The notes under the pieces were generated by a model. The model saw only the letters and a list, made by a program, of their open reading frames with translations. It ran no database searches and was not told the DNA's origin. The translations under genes and the position numbers were made by a program. 44,471 nucleotides of DNA, taken from the NCBI GenBank assembly GCA_012519315.1, contig JAAYQM010000037.1, positions 1 through 44,471 of the forward strand, in the 5' to 3' direction. Numbering within the stretch: the first letter of the stretch is position 1; the number at the start of each line of letters is the position of its first letter. Shown one piece after another: positions 17,710 to 25,884 of this stretch. This stretch comes from Clostridiales bacterium (lineage in GTDB: Bacteria > Bacillota > Clostridia > Oscillospirales > CAG-272).

Positions 17710-18171
17710 TTAAAAGGGCAGATTATCGTCATCGTTCACTTCTTCAAATTTAGGTGTGGCGTCATTGCTCGCAAAGGTGGGTGTGTTGTATACATCAGGC
17801 ACATATGCGGTGTTGTCGCTCTGGGAGGTGCTTTGAGGCTTTGAATCGACAAAGCCAACCTCATCGGCGACAACCTCGGTAGCATAACGCTTGTTCCCCT
17901 GCTGGTCGGTCCAAGTGCGGGATTGCAGGGTACCGCAGATTAGGATAGGTTTGCCCTTTTTGAAGTAGCGAGTTATAAATTCAGCCTGCTGACGCCAGGC
18001 GACAATGTTTATAAAGTCGGCGGTTTGCTGTCCCTGGGTCTCACCCTGCTTTACATAACGGCGCTGAACCGCAATCGAAAAGGAGGTTACTGAAATCCCG
18101 TTTTGCGTCTGTCTCAGCTCAGGGTCGGCCGTCAGATTGCCGATAAGAATGACCTTGTTTAAGCTTGCCAT
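17710..18171 (-). CDS. ssb: Single-stranded DNA-binding protein
   Basis: A 153-residue SSB. The OB-fold occupies about residues 1-105 ([45 protein letters not shown]). A flexible Ser/Thr-rich linker and the acidic protein-interaction tip DDDNLPF complete it. It protects single-stranded DNA and recruits replication and repair proteins. AAGGAGGAT precedes the ATG. It lies between rpsF and rpsR. Confidence 0.97.
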   Translation of the reverse strand: MASLNKVILIGNLTADPELRQTQNGISVTSFSIAVQRRYVKQGETQGQQTADFINIVAWRQQAEFITRYFKKGKPILICGTLQSRTWTDQQGNKRYATEVVADEVGFVDSKPQSTSQSDNTAYVPDVYNTPTFASNDATPKFEEVNDDDNLPF

Positions 18172-18211
18172 TATAAGATCCTCCTTGTTTTACGCTTGAA
18201 AAACATAAACC

Positions 18212-18532
18212 TTATGCCTTTGCCTTGACTTTTTTCTCGTCGAGCCGAACAACCATAGAGCGCATGATTGCATCGTCGATACCGAATCGACGCTCAAGCT
18301 CAAGAGGAAAATCAGGCCCGCTTTTGAAGGTAACGACAACGTAATAGCCTTCGGGAATGTCGTTTATCGGATAAGCAAGTCTGCGCTTGCCCCAATCGGC
18401 AACATCCTCGACGGTGGCGTTCTCGGCGATCAAAGCGGTAAACTTGTCCACAACAGCCTTGACGGCCTCCTCATCCCCAACCTGAGGGTTGACTATGAAC
18501 ATCGTTTCATACAAATTGATGACCTTTTCCAT
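18212..18532 (-). CDS. rpsF: Ribosomal protein S6
   Basis: A 106-residue small-subunit protein bS6. The family pattern is plain: YETMFIVNPQ at the start, WGKRRLAYPINDIPEGYYVVVTF in the centre and RRFGIDDAIMRSMVVR near the end. AAGGAGGTG lies 6 nt before the ATG. It is the first gene of rpsF-ssb-rpsR, transcribed from a perfect consensus promoter behind a leader of about 100 nt. Confidence 0.97.
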   Translation of the reverse strand: MEKVINLYETMFIVNPQVGDEEAVKAVVDKFTALIAENATVEDVADWGKRRLAYPINDIPEGYYVVVTFKSGPDFPLELERRFGIDDAIMRSMVVRLDEKKVKAKA

Positions 18533-18551
18533 CTTTTACACCTCCTTATGG

Positions 18552-18580
18552 ACTTTAGACCGCATGCCCGGAGCCTAAAT
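18552..18580 (-). promoter_or_regulatory. Candidate S6:S18 autoregulatory leader motif
   Basis: In the rpsF leader TTTAG and CTAAA (18554-18558 and 18575-18579) form a stem enclosing a CUCCG-GGCAUG-CGGU core, ending about 20 nt before rpsF. A stem with a conserved CCG next to a second helix is the known binding element of the S6:S18 dimer in rpsF leaders. I see the stem and the CCG; the assignment rests on that likeness. Confidence 0.45.
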
Positions 18581-18639
18581 GGCGGCAGTATTAAGCTTGC
18601 GGCAAGGAGACAGGGATCTCTCACCTGTACTAAAATGGT

Positions 18640-18668
18640 ATTATATCACAACCCCCTCACCGTGTCAA
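18640..18668 (-). promoter_or_regulatory. Consensus promoter of the rpsF operon
   Basis: On the minus strand, TTGACA (18663-18668), a 17-bp spacer and TATAAT (18640-18645) with a TGA extension: a full match to the sigma-A consensus. Confidence 0.92.
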
Positions 18669-18733
18669 GGGAATGTTGCTTTTTTTGAGATTACCGCTCT
18701 TGAGAGAAAAAAGAGAGAAGTGGAAAAAAGGTG

Positions 18734-18762
18734 TTGACAAACCCTTTAGGATATGCTATTAT
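18734..18762 (+). promoter_or_regulatory. Promoter of tRNA-Lys
   Basis: TTGACA (18734-18739), a 17-bp spacer and TATTAT (18757-18762) with a TGC extension, 32 nt before the tRNA. It diverges from the rpsF promoter. Confidence 0.85.
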
Positions 18763-18793
18763 ATAAAAGCGCGATTTAAATATCGGCAAAATT

Positions 18794-18869
18794 GATCCAT
18801 TAGCTCAGATGGCAGAGCACATGACTTTTAATCATGGTGTCCGGAGTTCGACTCTCCGATGGATCACCA
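18794..18869 (+). tRNA. tRNA-Lys (anticodon TTT)
   Basis: A complete 76-nt cloverleaf. The acceptor stem is GATCCAT/ATGGATC with discriminator A and an encoded CCA. The D arm is GCTC...GAGC. The anticodon stem CATGA/TCATG holds the loop CTTTTAA. The T arm is CGGAG-TTCGACT-CTCCG. It is a single-gene unit with its own promoter and terminator. Confidence 0.97.
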
Positions 18870-18871
18870 GC

Positions 18872-18930
18872 AAAACAGCCCTGAAAACAATGTGTCAAAG
18901 CGGTTTTCAGGGCTGTTTTATCTTTTTCTT
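18872..18930 (+). terminator. Strong terminator of tRNA-Lys
   Basis: A perfect 17-bp stem (18872-18888 with 18903-18919, core CAGCCCTGAAAAC) is followed by TATCTTTTTCTTTT. It begins 3 nt after the CCA. Confidence 0.92.
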
Positions 18931-19174
18931 TTGCCATGACCGAATCTGCCGGACTGCATATAAAAACATGAAATGTGTAGTCAAAATTGTTGTCAGAAAT
19001 CGATGAAAACGCTACATTGCCCCGAACACATCACCCCGATAAGACCGATTAAAAAAAGATTGACGGTCGGTTTTTTGCAGAAATTGGAGTTTCATTTTTC
19101 GATAAATTATGATAAAATCTAACGTAGGATGATTCGAGAAAGGAGAATTCTTCATAATTAATATATATTGATCT
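18931..19174. other. Intergenic region before the AraC regulator
   Basis: No gene is visible. A weak hairpin (GACCG at about 19041 with CGGTC at about 19062, then GGTTTTTT) and the promoter at 19090-19118 are the only recognisable elements. Confidence 0.5.
19090..19118 (+). promoter_or_regulatory. Promoter of the first AraC-type regulator
   Basis: TTTCAT (19090-19095), a 17-bp spacer and TAAAAT (19113-19118) with a TGA extension. Confidence 0.55.
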
Positions 19175-20101
19175 ATGAGGAATCGGTGTCATTTTATGGG
19201 TCGCATCTATTATCAACGGGAAACTCCCGACCAAAAGCTAAACGGTAATTGTCCTGAAACCTTTTTTGCCGAAAAGCCCCGATACTTCAGCGATATAATT
19301 TTTCACTCCCGAAGCGATACCTCAGATTTTTATGTGGTCACCGCCGGTCATGACAAAAGCTGGCCGGACAAGATTATCCAGGACAGGGTCACCGACCGGC
19401 TGATGATCTTGTTTGTGGTTGACGGTCAGGGATATATCGATGACCGGATCGTTGGTGCGGGGCAGGGTATATTTCTCTACCCCAACGAGAAGCATTCCAT
19501 AACACAGGAAAAAAGCAACCCCATGGAGCTTTATTTCCTCACCTTTCGCGGCTCTAAGATGGCGGAATTTATTATAAATGCCGGGCTGCAGAACATACCT
19601 CGGGTCTTTGAGTATAACTGGCAGGACAAAATCATACCGATCTTTGAGGATATGATCTACCGCTCCCATGAGGGGGCGGATATGGAAATGTATCTTTACG
19701 GAGCCTCCCAAATGATCATGTCCTACCACAAGCATCACTACAACAAGGAAAAACGGGATCCTTCCCTTAATTCCAAGGCAAGATATGTGAAGGAGGCGGT
19801 CAACTATATCCGCCACAACTTCACCAGGGATATCTCGGTTGCCGAAATTGCAAACCAGCTACACCTGACCCCAAACTACCTCGGAAACATCTTCAGGGAA
19901 GAGCTGGGCTACTCTCCCATGTCCCTGATTATCTCCCTGCGCATGGCTCATGCCCTGAATCTTCTGGTGGAAAATCAGTTTACCGTCAAGCAGATTGCAT
20001 GGATGGTGGGATATAAGGATTATTCCCAGTTTTCCAAGATGTTTAAGAAGCATTACGGCATTTCTCCCACCGCATACGCTGAAAGACTGCTCCAAAAATA
20101 G
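19175..20101 (+). CDS. AraC-family transcriptional regulator
   Basis: A 308-residue regulator. The N-terminal part (about 45-150) is a cupin-like sensor domain with LFVVDGQGYIDDR and FLYPNEKHSI. The C-terminal 100 residues hold two helix-turn-helix motifs: ISVAEIANQLHLTPNYLGNIFREELGYSP and FTVKQIAWMVGYKDYSQFSKMFKKHYGISP in two halves, ending in the usual TAYAERL. Such regulators usually respond to sugars and act on adjacent genes. The start may be ATG 19175 or ATG 19196; neither has a convincing ribosome binding site. It points at the surface protein and binding protein genes downstream, its likely targets. Confidence 0.9.
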   Translation: MRNRCHFMGRIYYQRETPDQKLNGNCPETFFAEKPRYFSDIIFHSRSDTSDFYVVTAGHDKSWPDKIIQDRVTDRLMILFVVDGQGYIDDRIVGAGQGIFLYPNEKHSITQEKSNPMELYFLTFRGSKMAEFIINAGLQNIPRVFEYNWQDKIIPIFEDMIYRSHEGADMEMYLYGASQMIMSYHKHHYNKEKRDPSLNSKARYVKEAVNYIRHNFTRDISVAEIANQLHLTPNYLGNIFREELGYSPMSLIISLRMAHALNLLVENQFTVKQIAWMVGYKDYSQFSKMFKKHYGISPTAYAERLLQK

Positions 20102-20135
20102 TGTAATTACGCCATCGTTTAGTGTAAAAACGAAC

Positions 20136-20164
20136 TTGTTTTACTCGGATTTGTCTGTTATAAT
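20136..20164 (+). promoter_or_regulatory. Promoter of the surface protein gene
   Basis: TTGTTT (20136-20141), a 17-bp spacer and TATAAT (20159-20164) with a TGT extension, followed at once by a palindrome. Confidence 0.75.
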
Positions 20165-20171
20165 AAATATA

Positions 20172-20191
20172 AAAAATTGTGCACAATTTTT
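20172..20191. promoter_or_regulatory. 20-bp perfect palindrome at the transcription start
   Basis: AAAAATTGTGCACAATTTTT is self-complementary over 20 bp. It begins 8 nt after the -10 box, so it covers +1 to about +20. That is a classic repressor operator position; the protein is unknown. Confidence 0.65.
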
Positions 20192-20284
20192 ATATCGAAT
20201 CTACCTCAAAATATTTATTTTGCATAGTTTTCACCGAGGCGTGTGAACGCTTTGTTAAAATTATGTGAAAAAAAGGAGAGTTTT

Positions 20285-21184
20285 ATGAAAAAGAAACTAC
20301 TAGCCATCTGTGTTTTGACGGTTATGCTGGTCTCTGCATTGTTTGTCAATGCTTCGGCCGCGACCTACAGCCCCGGTCAGATTATCTACAAGGATGATTT
20401 TGACGGGAACTCCGGTTATGACTATGCAGTTACAGCCTCAAACACCACAATTTCAGACCTGACTGTTGCTATCAACTCCAAGGGTCAGCTTCAGTTTACC
20501 AAGACCGGTGAGAAGGATCCCGACGGACGCTACTATATGTTCCCCTATGAAGCTATTGCAGGTGTTGATTCCTTTACCGTTATCTATGACCTTTACATCT
20601 ATGAAAAATCGGGTACCGATGTTACCGCTCCTTTCTTCGCCTACGGTATGAAGATCAACACCGACGGCTCCCTTAACGCACGCTACGGTGGCTGGGGCTA
20701 CAACAACTCCCCGATGCATATAGGCTACTACCTTGACGGCGTCAACAAAAACTCTTATGCAAGCCTCTATACCGATGAAAGCTATGAAACCAAGCTTACC
20801 TATGATGCCACTAAGGATACAACCTCGGTTTATAAAATGAAGCTTGAGGCGACAAAGGGAACATGGCCTGCAGATGTTACTGTCAACGGCACCTGCTACA
20901 ATATGCGGGAATTCAGCCCTGCTTCCTTTGATCAAGAGGGCTGGACTGACGGCGCTTTCGGCTTTGTTTTCCGTCAGTGCTCTACCTTTGACTTTGCAAT
21001 TGACAATCTCGTAATCTATGCCGGCACCGGGGTCGAACCTGTCGAAGAGACCACCGCTTCGGACAGCACTACCTCGCCTGTTACCGGAGACGCAGGATTT
21101 ATAATCGCTCTTACTGCAGTGGCAACCCTTGCGGTTGTTTCGATCCCTCTTATCAGCATAAAAAAGAGCAGAAGAAGCTCATAA
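20285..21184 (+). CDS. Secreted cell-surface protein with SPxTG-like C-terminal anchor
   Basis: A 299-residue exported protein of unknown function. The signal peptide (MKKKLLAICVLTVMLVSALF) ends at NASA-A, a signal peptidase I site. The mature part (about 30-245) is rich in Tyr, Gly and Asn with alternating beta-type patterns (ILYKDDFDG-like opening, FAIDNLVIYAG ending), resembling jelly-roll carbohydrate-binding or LamG-type domains; that is inference. A Thr/Ser linker, SPVTGD, one membrane helix and KKSRRSS form a cell-wall sorting-like tail, though not the exact LPxTG. I start at ATG 20285 behind AAGGAGAG; an in-frame ATG at 20243 would put 14 residues before the signal. It lies between AraC and a binding-protein gene. 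Confidence 0.75.
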   Translation: MKKKLLAICVLTVMLVSALFVNASAATYSPGQIIYKDDFDGNSGYDYAVTASNTTISDLTVAINSKGQLQFTKTGEKDPDGRYYMFPYEAIAGVDSFTVIYDLYIYEKSGTDVTAPFFAYGMKINTDGSLNARYGGWGYNNSPMHIGYYLDGVNKNSYASLYTDESYETKLTYDATKDTTSVYKMKLEATKGTWPADVTVNGTCYNMREFSPASFDQEGWTDGAFGFVFRQCSTFDFAIDNLVIYAGTGVEPVEETTASDSTTSPVTGDAGFIIALTAVATLAVVSIPLISIKKSRRSS

Positions 21185-21205
21185 AGATTATTTTACTATG
21201 AAGTT

Positions 21206-21247
21206 AAATGCGGCGTCGTAGCTTTGATCTGCGGTGCCGCATTTTAA
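21206..21247 (+). terminator. Weak terminator or attenuator after the surface protein gene
   Basis: AAATGCGGC (21206-21214) pairs with GCCGCATTT (21236-21244), with only a short T-run. Partial read-through into the binding protein gene is possible. Confidence 0.55.
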
Positions 21248-21287
21248 ACAAATATCCTTAATTCAATCATATCTGTAAGGAGAAAAC

Positions 21288-22748
21288 ATGAAAATTACAA
21301 AGATTATCGCTTTATTGCTGTGCGTTGTTTTTGTGGGAGCCATCTTTGCCGCCTGCGGCGATAAAACACCCGATGATACTACAAATTCGAGTACCACAAC
21401 CACCGGGGACACATCGGCTACAACCGATGCCGACGGCTATATTCTGGACGAGCTTCCCGATCTTGATTTTGAGAATCGGACTATGACTATTCTTCAGTGG
21501 AAAACATATACGGCAGAATTTAACACCGAGGAGAGGTCGGGGGACGCTGTAAGCATTGCCCTGTACGACCGCATCTCCAATGTGGAAAGCCGCCTCAACT
21601 GCAATATTGAAATTATCGAGGAGCCCGGCGACTGGGATCGCCGCAATTCCTTTGTCAGCCTTGCGGCAAAGAGCATAAATGCCGGGGATGGGGAGTATGA
21701 CCTTATTTCCCAATACAGTATGTCCGCCTCTATCGGAACAATGCAGGATCTCTATCAGGACATTTCCCAGCTCAGATATGTGGATCTGGAAAAGCCCTGG
21801 TGGCCTGACGACCTCGCAAAATCCACCTCGATAAACGGAAAGATCTATTTTGTTTCGGGGGATATTGCACCTACTCTTATCTATAATTTGTTTGTGATTT
21901 ACTTTAATCAGAATATGCTTAACAAATTAGGCTATGAGTCACCCTATGGGCTTGTCGATGAAGGAAAATGGACCTATGACAAGCTTAAGGAGATGACTGC
22001 TGGTCTCTATGAGGACCTTAATAATGACAATGTCGCCAATGGTGATGACCAGTACGGCATGATTCTTAACTACACCGTCTTGGTGGATGCCTTCCAATAT
22101 GCCGGCGGCATCAACATCATTGATGTCGGCAACGATGGAGTTTATCAGCTCTCACCCAGCTTTGGAAGCGAGAAGGCCGCTACCTATCTTGCAGACCTTT
22201 GCGAATACATCCACGGATCCAATGATGTCTTTATCAATTCCAACAATAATAATTCCTTCTTAAACGGGAACACCCTTTTCCTTGCCGGTACCATTGACAA
22301 CGGTGTAAAAAATGTCAGTGCCGTTGATTTTGATTACGGTATTGTGCCCATGCCGAAATATGACGAGCAGCAAGATGGTTACAACTCCCTTGTGGGATTT
22401 GCCTATTCGATGTACACAGTGCCTGTTGACGTGAAGAATGCAGAGCAGTCGGGAGCGCTCCTTGAGGCCCTTGCCTCGGACGCCTACCGCAACATTACCC
22501 CGGAGATCTTCGAGGTCGCTCTGAAGTATCGCTATTCTCTTAACAAAGAGGATTCCCGTATGTATGACATTGTCAGGGACGGTATTGTATTTGACGTTGG
22601 ACGCAATTATGCCGATGCTCTCGGCTCCGCCTTCGGTCTTTTCCGCAACGCAGTTGTCAACAACAATCCCAACTGGGCGTCCATCTATGCCTCAAACAAG
22701 GATTCTATCGAAAACAAGCTGCAGGATATAATCAACAAGATAGGCTGA
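21288..22748 (+). CDS. Extracellular solute-binding lipoprotein
   Basis: A 486-residue ABC-type substrate-binding protein. The signal ends in the lipobox AIFAAC (Cys23), followed by a Thr/Ser/Asp-rich linker (about 25-50). The mature part has family-1 style features: SVNGKIYFVSGD-like segment, LFVIYFNQNMLNKLG, WTYDKLKEM, LNNDNVANGDDQYG and the late FDYGIVPMPKYDEQQ. This group usually binds sugars or oligosaccharides. TAAGGAGAA precedes the ATG. No permease or ATPase gene lies nearby, so it must work with transporter parts encoded elsewhere or as a receptor. The next gene starts 48 nt downstream. Confidence 0.88.
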   Translation: MKITKIIALLLCVVFVGAIFAACGDKTPDDTTNSSTTTTGDTSATTDADGYILDELPDLDFENRTMTILQWKTYTAEFNTEERSGDAVSIALYDRISNVESRLNCNIEIIEEPGDWDRRNSFVSLAAKSINAGDGEYDLISQYSMSASIGTMQDLYQDISQLRYVDLEKPWWPDDLAKSTSINGKIYFVSGDIAPTLIYNLFVIYFNQNMLNKLGYESPYGLVDEGKWTYDKLKEMTAGLYEDLNNDNVANGDDQYGMILNYTVLVDAFQYAGGINIIDVGNDGVYQLSPSFGSEKAATYLADLCEYIHGSNDVFINSNNNNSFLNGNTLFLAGTIDNGVKNVSAVDFDYGIVPMPKYDEQQDGYNSLVGFAYSMYTVPVDVKNAEQSGALLEALASDAYRNITPEIFEVALKYRYSLNKEDSRMYDIVRDGIVFDVGRNYADALGSAFGLFRNAVVNNNPNWASIYASNKDSIENKLQDIINKIG

Positions 22749-22796
22749 TTATCTTCGGAGTTGTCCTAAAGCGGGTCATTTCATAATCTTATAGGA

Positions 22797-24545
22797 ATGG
22801 TTAAAAACTTGAAAAAAACAATATTGGCTTTATTGTGCCTCGTTCTCCTTATAAGCTGTGTTGCCTGTGGCGGGGGAGACCCCGCCCTCTCCTCGGAGAG
22901 CACCGATGAAAACAGCCCGGACGAGAACCCCTCCTCGGTACAGATTATATCGGAGGGCACTGCTCTGTATCAGATAGTTCGGGCTGATGAGGCGGGCAAG
23001 GATGTCAAGGAGGTGGTGTCCGCCTTCCACCGGAAGATTAAAGAAAAGACGGGCGTCGAGTTAAAAATAAAGACTGACTGGCTCGGTAGGGGGGAGGAGC
23101 GGGACCCTGGCGCTAAGGAGATACTTATCGGCATTACAAATTATGAGGAAAGCCAGAGGGTACTTGACAGCATAAATTATAATGATTACGCCATCAAAAT
23201 TGAGGGCAGTAAAATCGTTATCATAGCCCATAATACCACCATGCTCCAGAGGGCGGTCAATTATTATGTGAGCACCCTTTCCGGCAATCTGACCCTTGAC
23301 GACGAGGGGAGGGCTGTCTCCCTTACCCTTTCCGAATATGTTTATACCGGGGACTACCCCATAAATTCCATAGCCCTTGCAGGCAGGGAGCTGCGGGACT
23401 ATCGCATCGTTTATGACGAGGGTTCGGTGGCTGCCAAGGAGGCGGCAGAGGAGCTGAAAAAGCGTATCGCCGCTGTCTATCCGGCGGTTTTGCCTGTTGT
23501 GGGTGACTCTGCGCCGGCGACCGAGGGGGAGATCCTTATCGGGAGGACAAATCGCCCCGAATCGGAACAGTATTATACCGAAAATGATATACCCCTTATC
23601 GATTACCGGATATTGGTGAAGGGGGGCAAGCTGCTTTTCTGCGCCGGCGGCAACTATGCCATCGGCAGGGCGCCCGTTGCCTTTGGTGAGAAATTCCTGC
23701 TGCTGAAGAAGGATAAAGTCGCAATTGATGACAATATGACCCTTTCTTCTGCGGAGCAGAGAGAGTATCAGCCCCTTGCCGAGGGGGCGGACCTGCGCAT
23801 TATGACGGCGAATATCCTCGCCGAGAAATGGGGCGGCACTCCCGAGGCTATGCGCTCCGAGCTGTTTGATTCGGTGCTGAGAAGCTATCTGCCCGATGTT
23901 GTGGGGCTTCAGGAGATTGCCGACGAGTGGACCGATCTTGTAGAGTCCGCCTTTGACGGTAAATATGCCTATGTTCACGCTTACACCCCCGAAAAGCTGC
24001 AGAATTACAGCACCATGATTTATCGACAGGACAAGTTTAGTGTTATTGAAAGCGGGGTTTATTACTTCAAAACTCATAAGCTTAACAATATCCGGCTTGT
24101 AACCTGGGCGGTTTTTGAGAGGAAGTCCGATTCGGTCCGCTTTGCGGTCTTTAACACCCACTGGAGCTTTGATTCGGTGCAGGTGCAGATTAAGCATGCG
24201 GAGGAAATGTTCGAGCTGATTGACCGCGTTTGTGCAAAATATGACGTGCCTGTATTTTGTACCGGAGACTTTAATGCAAAGCCGTCTACCGATTCGTATA
24301 AACGGTTTGTCGAGCTGACAGGGCTTTCTGACGTGCGTGTCACCGCTGAAATCAATGTAAATCCGGAGGTTTGCGGCACCCATCCCTTAGGGGTTAAAAA
24401 CTGGAACGGTGAAAATAATATTGACCATATCTTTGCATCGAAGGATATTAAGGCATTAAAATTTGAAACGATAGTCGGAAACGCCGTTGTTGATCTGTCC
24501 GATCACTGTCCGAGGTATGCCGACTTTGCTTTACCAAAACAATAA
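22797..24545 (+). CDS. Exported endonuclease/exonuclease/phosphatase (EEP) family lipoprotein
   Basis: A protein of about 580 residues. The signal leads to a Cys (LISC at residue 21, or Cys24), so it is a likely lipoprotein. Two related N-terminal units follow, marked by EILIGITNYEES (about 109) and EILIGRTNRPES (about 245), resembling the small domains that precede catalytic domains in some glycoside hydrolases. The EEP domain (about 335-582) has ANILAEKWGG, VGLQEIAD, NTHWSF, TGDFNAKP, NIDHIF and LSDHCPRYADF, covering all metal and catalytic positions. It may cleave a phosphodiester or phosphomonoester. ATG 22797 directly abuts AGGA; TTG 22809, 12 nt after AGGA, would give MKKTILALL and may be the true start. 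Confidence 0.82.
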   Translation: MVKNLKKTILALLCLVLLISCVACGGGDPALSSESTDENSPDENPSSVQIISEGTALYQIVRADEAGKDVKEVVSAFHRKIKEKTGVELKIKTDWLGRGEERDPGAKEILIGITNYEESQRVLDSINYNDYAIKIEGSKIVIIAHNTTMLQRAVNYYVSTLSGNLTLDDEGRAVSLTLSEYVYTGDYPINSIALAGRELRDYRIVYDEGSVAAKEAAEELKKRIAAVYPAVLPVVGDSAPATEGEILIGRTNRPESEQYYTENDIPLIDYRILVKGGKLLFCAGGNYAIGRAPVAFGEKFLLLKKDKVAIDDNMTLSSAEQREYQPLAEGADLRIMTANILAEKWGGTPEAMRSELFDSVLRSYLPDVVGLQEIADEWTDLVESAFDGKYAYVHAYTPEKLQNYSTMIYRQDKFSVIESGVYYFKTHKLNNIRLVTWAVFERKSDSVRFAVFNTHWSFDSVQVQIKHAEEMFELIDRVCAKYDVPVFCTGDFNAKPSTDSYKRFVELTGLSDVRVTAEINVNPEVCGTHPLGVKNWNGENNIDHIFASKDIKALKFETIVGNAVVDLSDHCPRYADFALPKQ

Positions 24546-24573
24546 TCTTTATATCAGAAAGGCAAATAATATT

Positions 24574-25767
24574 TTGAACTCCCCTGTAATACTACCTTCC
24601 GGACATTTGCTTAGCAATTTCTGCATTGTATATGCGGCAAAGCCAGACGGTCTCGATTTGGCGGCACATGCCCTTTACAGCTATATCGTTGCCAGATTCG
24701 GCGTCCATCTGCCGGTCATTACCGATGCCGAGCCGGAGAGTGAATGCGAATTTTTGATAGGAAAGACCAATCGGGAGGAAAGCCGAAAATTCTATGGCCA
24801 AAACAATATCTCCCGGCTTGAATATACAGTTGCCTGTGACGGCAACAAAATCATGATCTTTTCCGGTGGCGTACATTCTGCGATGAGTGCGGTTGAGTTA
24901 ATCTGCAGTCAATATATGCCCTTTGAGGATGGGGCAAATCTGATCGTTCTGCCAAAGAGCCTCAAAAAGAACCTGTGGAGCGAGAAAAACAAGCCCCTAA
25001 CTCCCGGGGCGGATCTTCGGGTCATGTCTACCAATATTCTTGCTCGGCGCTGGGGTGGAACGGATGAGCGCCTGCGGATTGAAATTTTAGCTCACAATAT
25101 CGACTGCTATAAGCCGGATATTATTGGGGTGCAGGAGGTGGCGGACAGATGGACGGACATGGTCCGCGAGTATCTGGGGGGGCGCTATGAGTTTGTACTC
25201 CCCTATACCCCTGAGGATAAGCAGAATTATTCAACCATCATGTACCAAAAAAACAAATACAGCCTGATTGACAGCGGGGTTCACTATTTTAAGACCCACG
25301 GCGTCAACAACATCCGCCTTATCACCTACGGGGTTTTTGAGGATAAAAAGAGGGGGCTGCGCTTTGCCCACTGCAACACCCACTGGAGCTTTGACTCGGA
25401 GGAGATACAGATCGAGCATGCCATCGAGGGGGCGGAGCTGTCCTGTCGCATCGCTGGGGAATACGGTGTTCCCGTTTTCCATACCGGGGACTTTAATGCA
25501 ACACCTGAGTCGGAGTCCTATCGAAGGTTTCTTGAGGCGGGGGATCTGCAGGATGCCTTCTTTACCGCCGAGAGGCTTGTAAACGGTGCCTATAGCGGCT
25601 GTCATAATCCCGGCTCCTACACCATGCGGGGTAAGAACAATATTGACAAAATTGCCGCAACAAAGGATGTTAAGCCCCTCGTCTATGAAACGGTCCTCGG
25701 CAATGAGGTTATCCATCTGTCCGACCATTGCCCGAGATATGCCGACTTTGTTCTGCCGAGGAAATGA
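24574..25767 (+). CDS. EEP family protein without signal peptide, paralogue of the preceding gene
   Basis: A 397-residue tandem paralogue of the preceding protein. It keeps one N-terminal unit (EFLIGKTNREES) and the full EEP domain: NILARRWGG, GVQEVADRWTDM, NTHWSF, TGDFNATP, NIDKIAATKD and LSDHCPRYADF. The Asp of IDxI and the SDH His are kept; Lys replaces the His after Asp, a position that varies in the family. I favour TTG 24574, 11 nt after AGAAAGG and just after the upstream stop; ATG 24517 or 24487 would overlap the first gene. No choice gives a signal peptide, so the protein appears cytoplasmic, unlike its neighbour. About half of the EEP residues match by eye. Confidence 0.75.
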   Translation: MNSPVILPSGHLLSNFCIVYAAKPDGLDLAAHALYSYIVARFGVHLPVITDAEPESECEFLIGKTNREESRKFYGQNNISRLEYTVACDGNKIMIFSGGVHSAMSAVELICSQYMPFEDGANLIVLPKSLKKNLWSEKNKPLTPGADLRVMSTNILARRWGGTDERLRIEILAHNIDCYKPDIIGVQEVADRWTDMVREYLGGRYEFVLPYTPEDKQNYSTIMYQKNKYSLIDSGVHYFKTHGVNNIRLITYGVFEDKKRGLRFAHCNTHWSFDSEEIQIEHAIEGAELSCRIAGEYGVPVFHTGDFNATPESESYRRFLEAGDLQDAFFTAERLVNGAYSGCHNPGSYTMRGKNNIDKIAATKDVKPLVYETVLGNEVIHLSDHCPRYADFVLPRK

Positions 25768-25839
25768 TTCTCCAGAGGATTTTTCGGTACGAGAGCAGAT
25801 GTCGCTTTGCGCAAAAACGCAAAAAAATGCAAAAAAGCA

Positions 25840-25869
25840 AAAAAACCGGAGGAATTCCTCCGGTTTTTT
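25840..25869. terminator. Bidirectional terminator
   Basis: CCGGAGG (25846-25852) and CCTCCGG (25857-25863), loop AATT, flanked by A6 and T6. It separates the EEP genes from the convergent oxidoreductase gene. Confidence 0.9.
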
Positions 25870-25884
25870 ATGCTTTTAGAGAGA

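Noticed and set aside
23061-24383. 440-codon open frame antisense to the first EEP gene
   Set aside because: It has no ribosome binding site or recognisable domain and mirrors codon bias of the well-supported EEP gene.
25601-25660. Loss of active site in the second EEP protein (IDKI instead of IDHI)
   Set aside because: The Asp that matters is kept and the next position varies among EEP enzymes, so loss of activity cannot be claimed.
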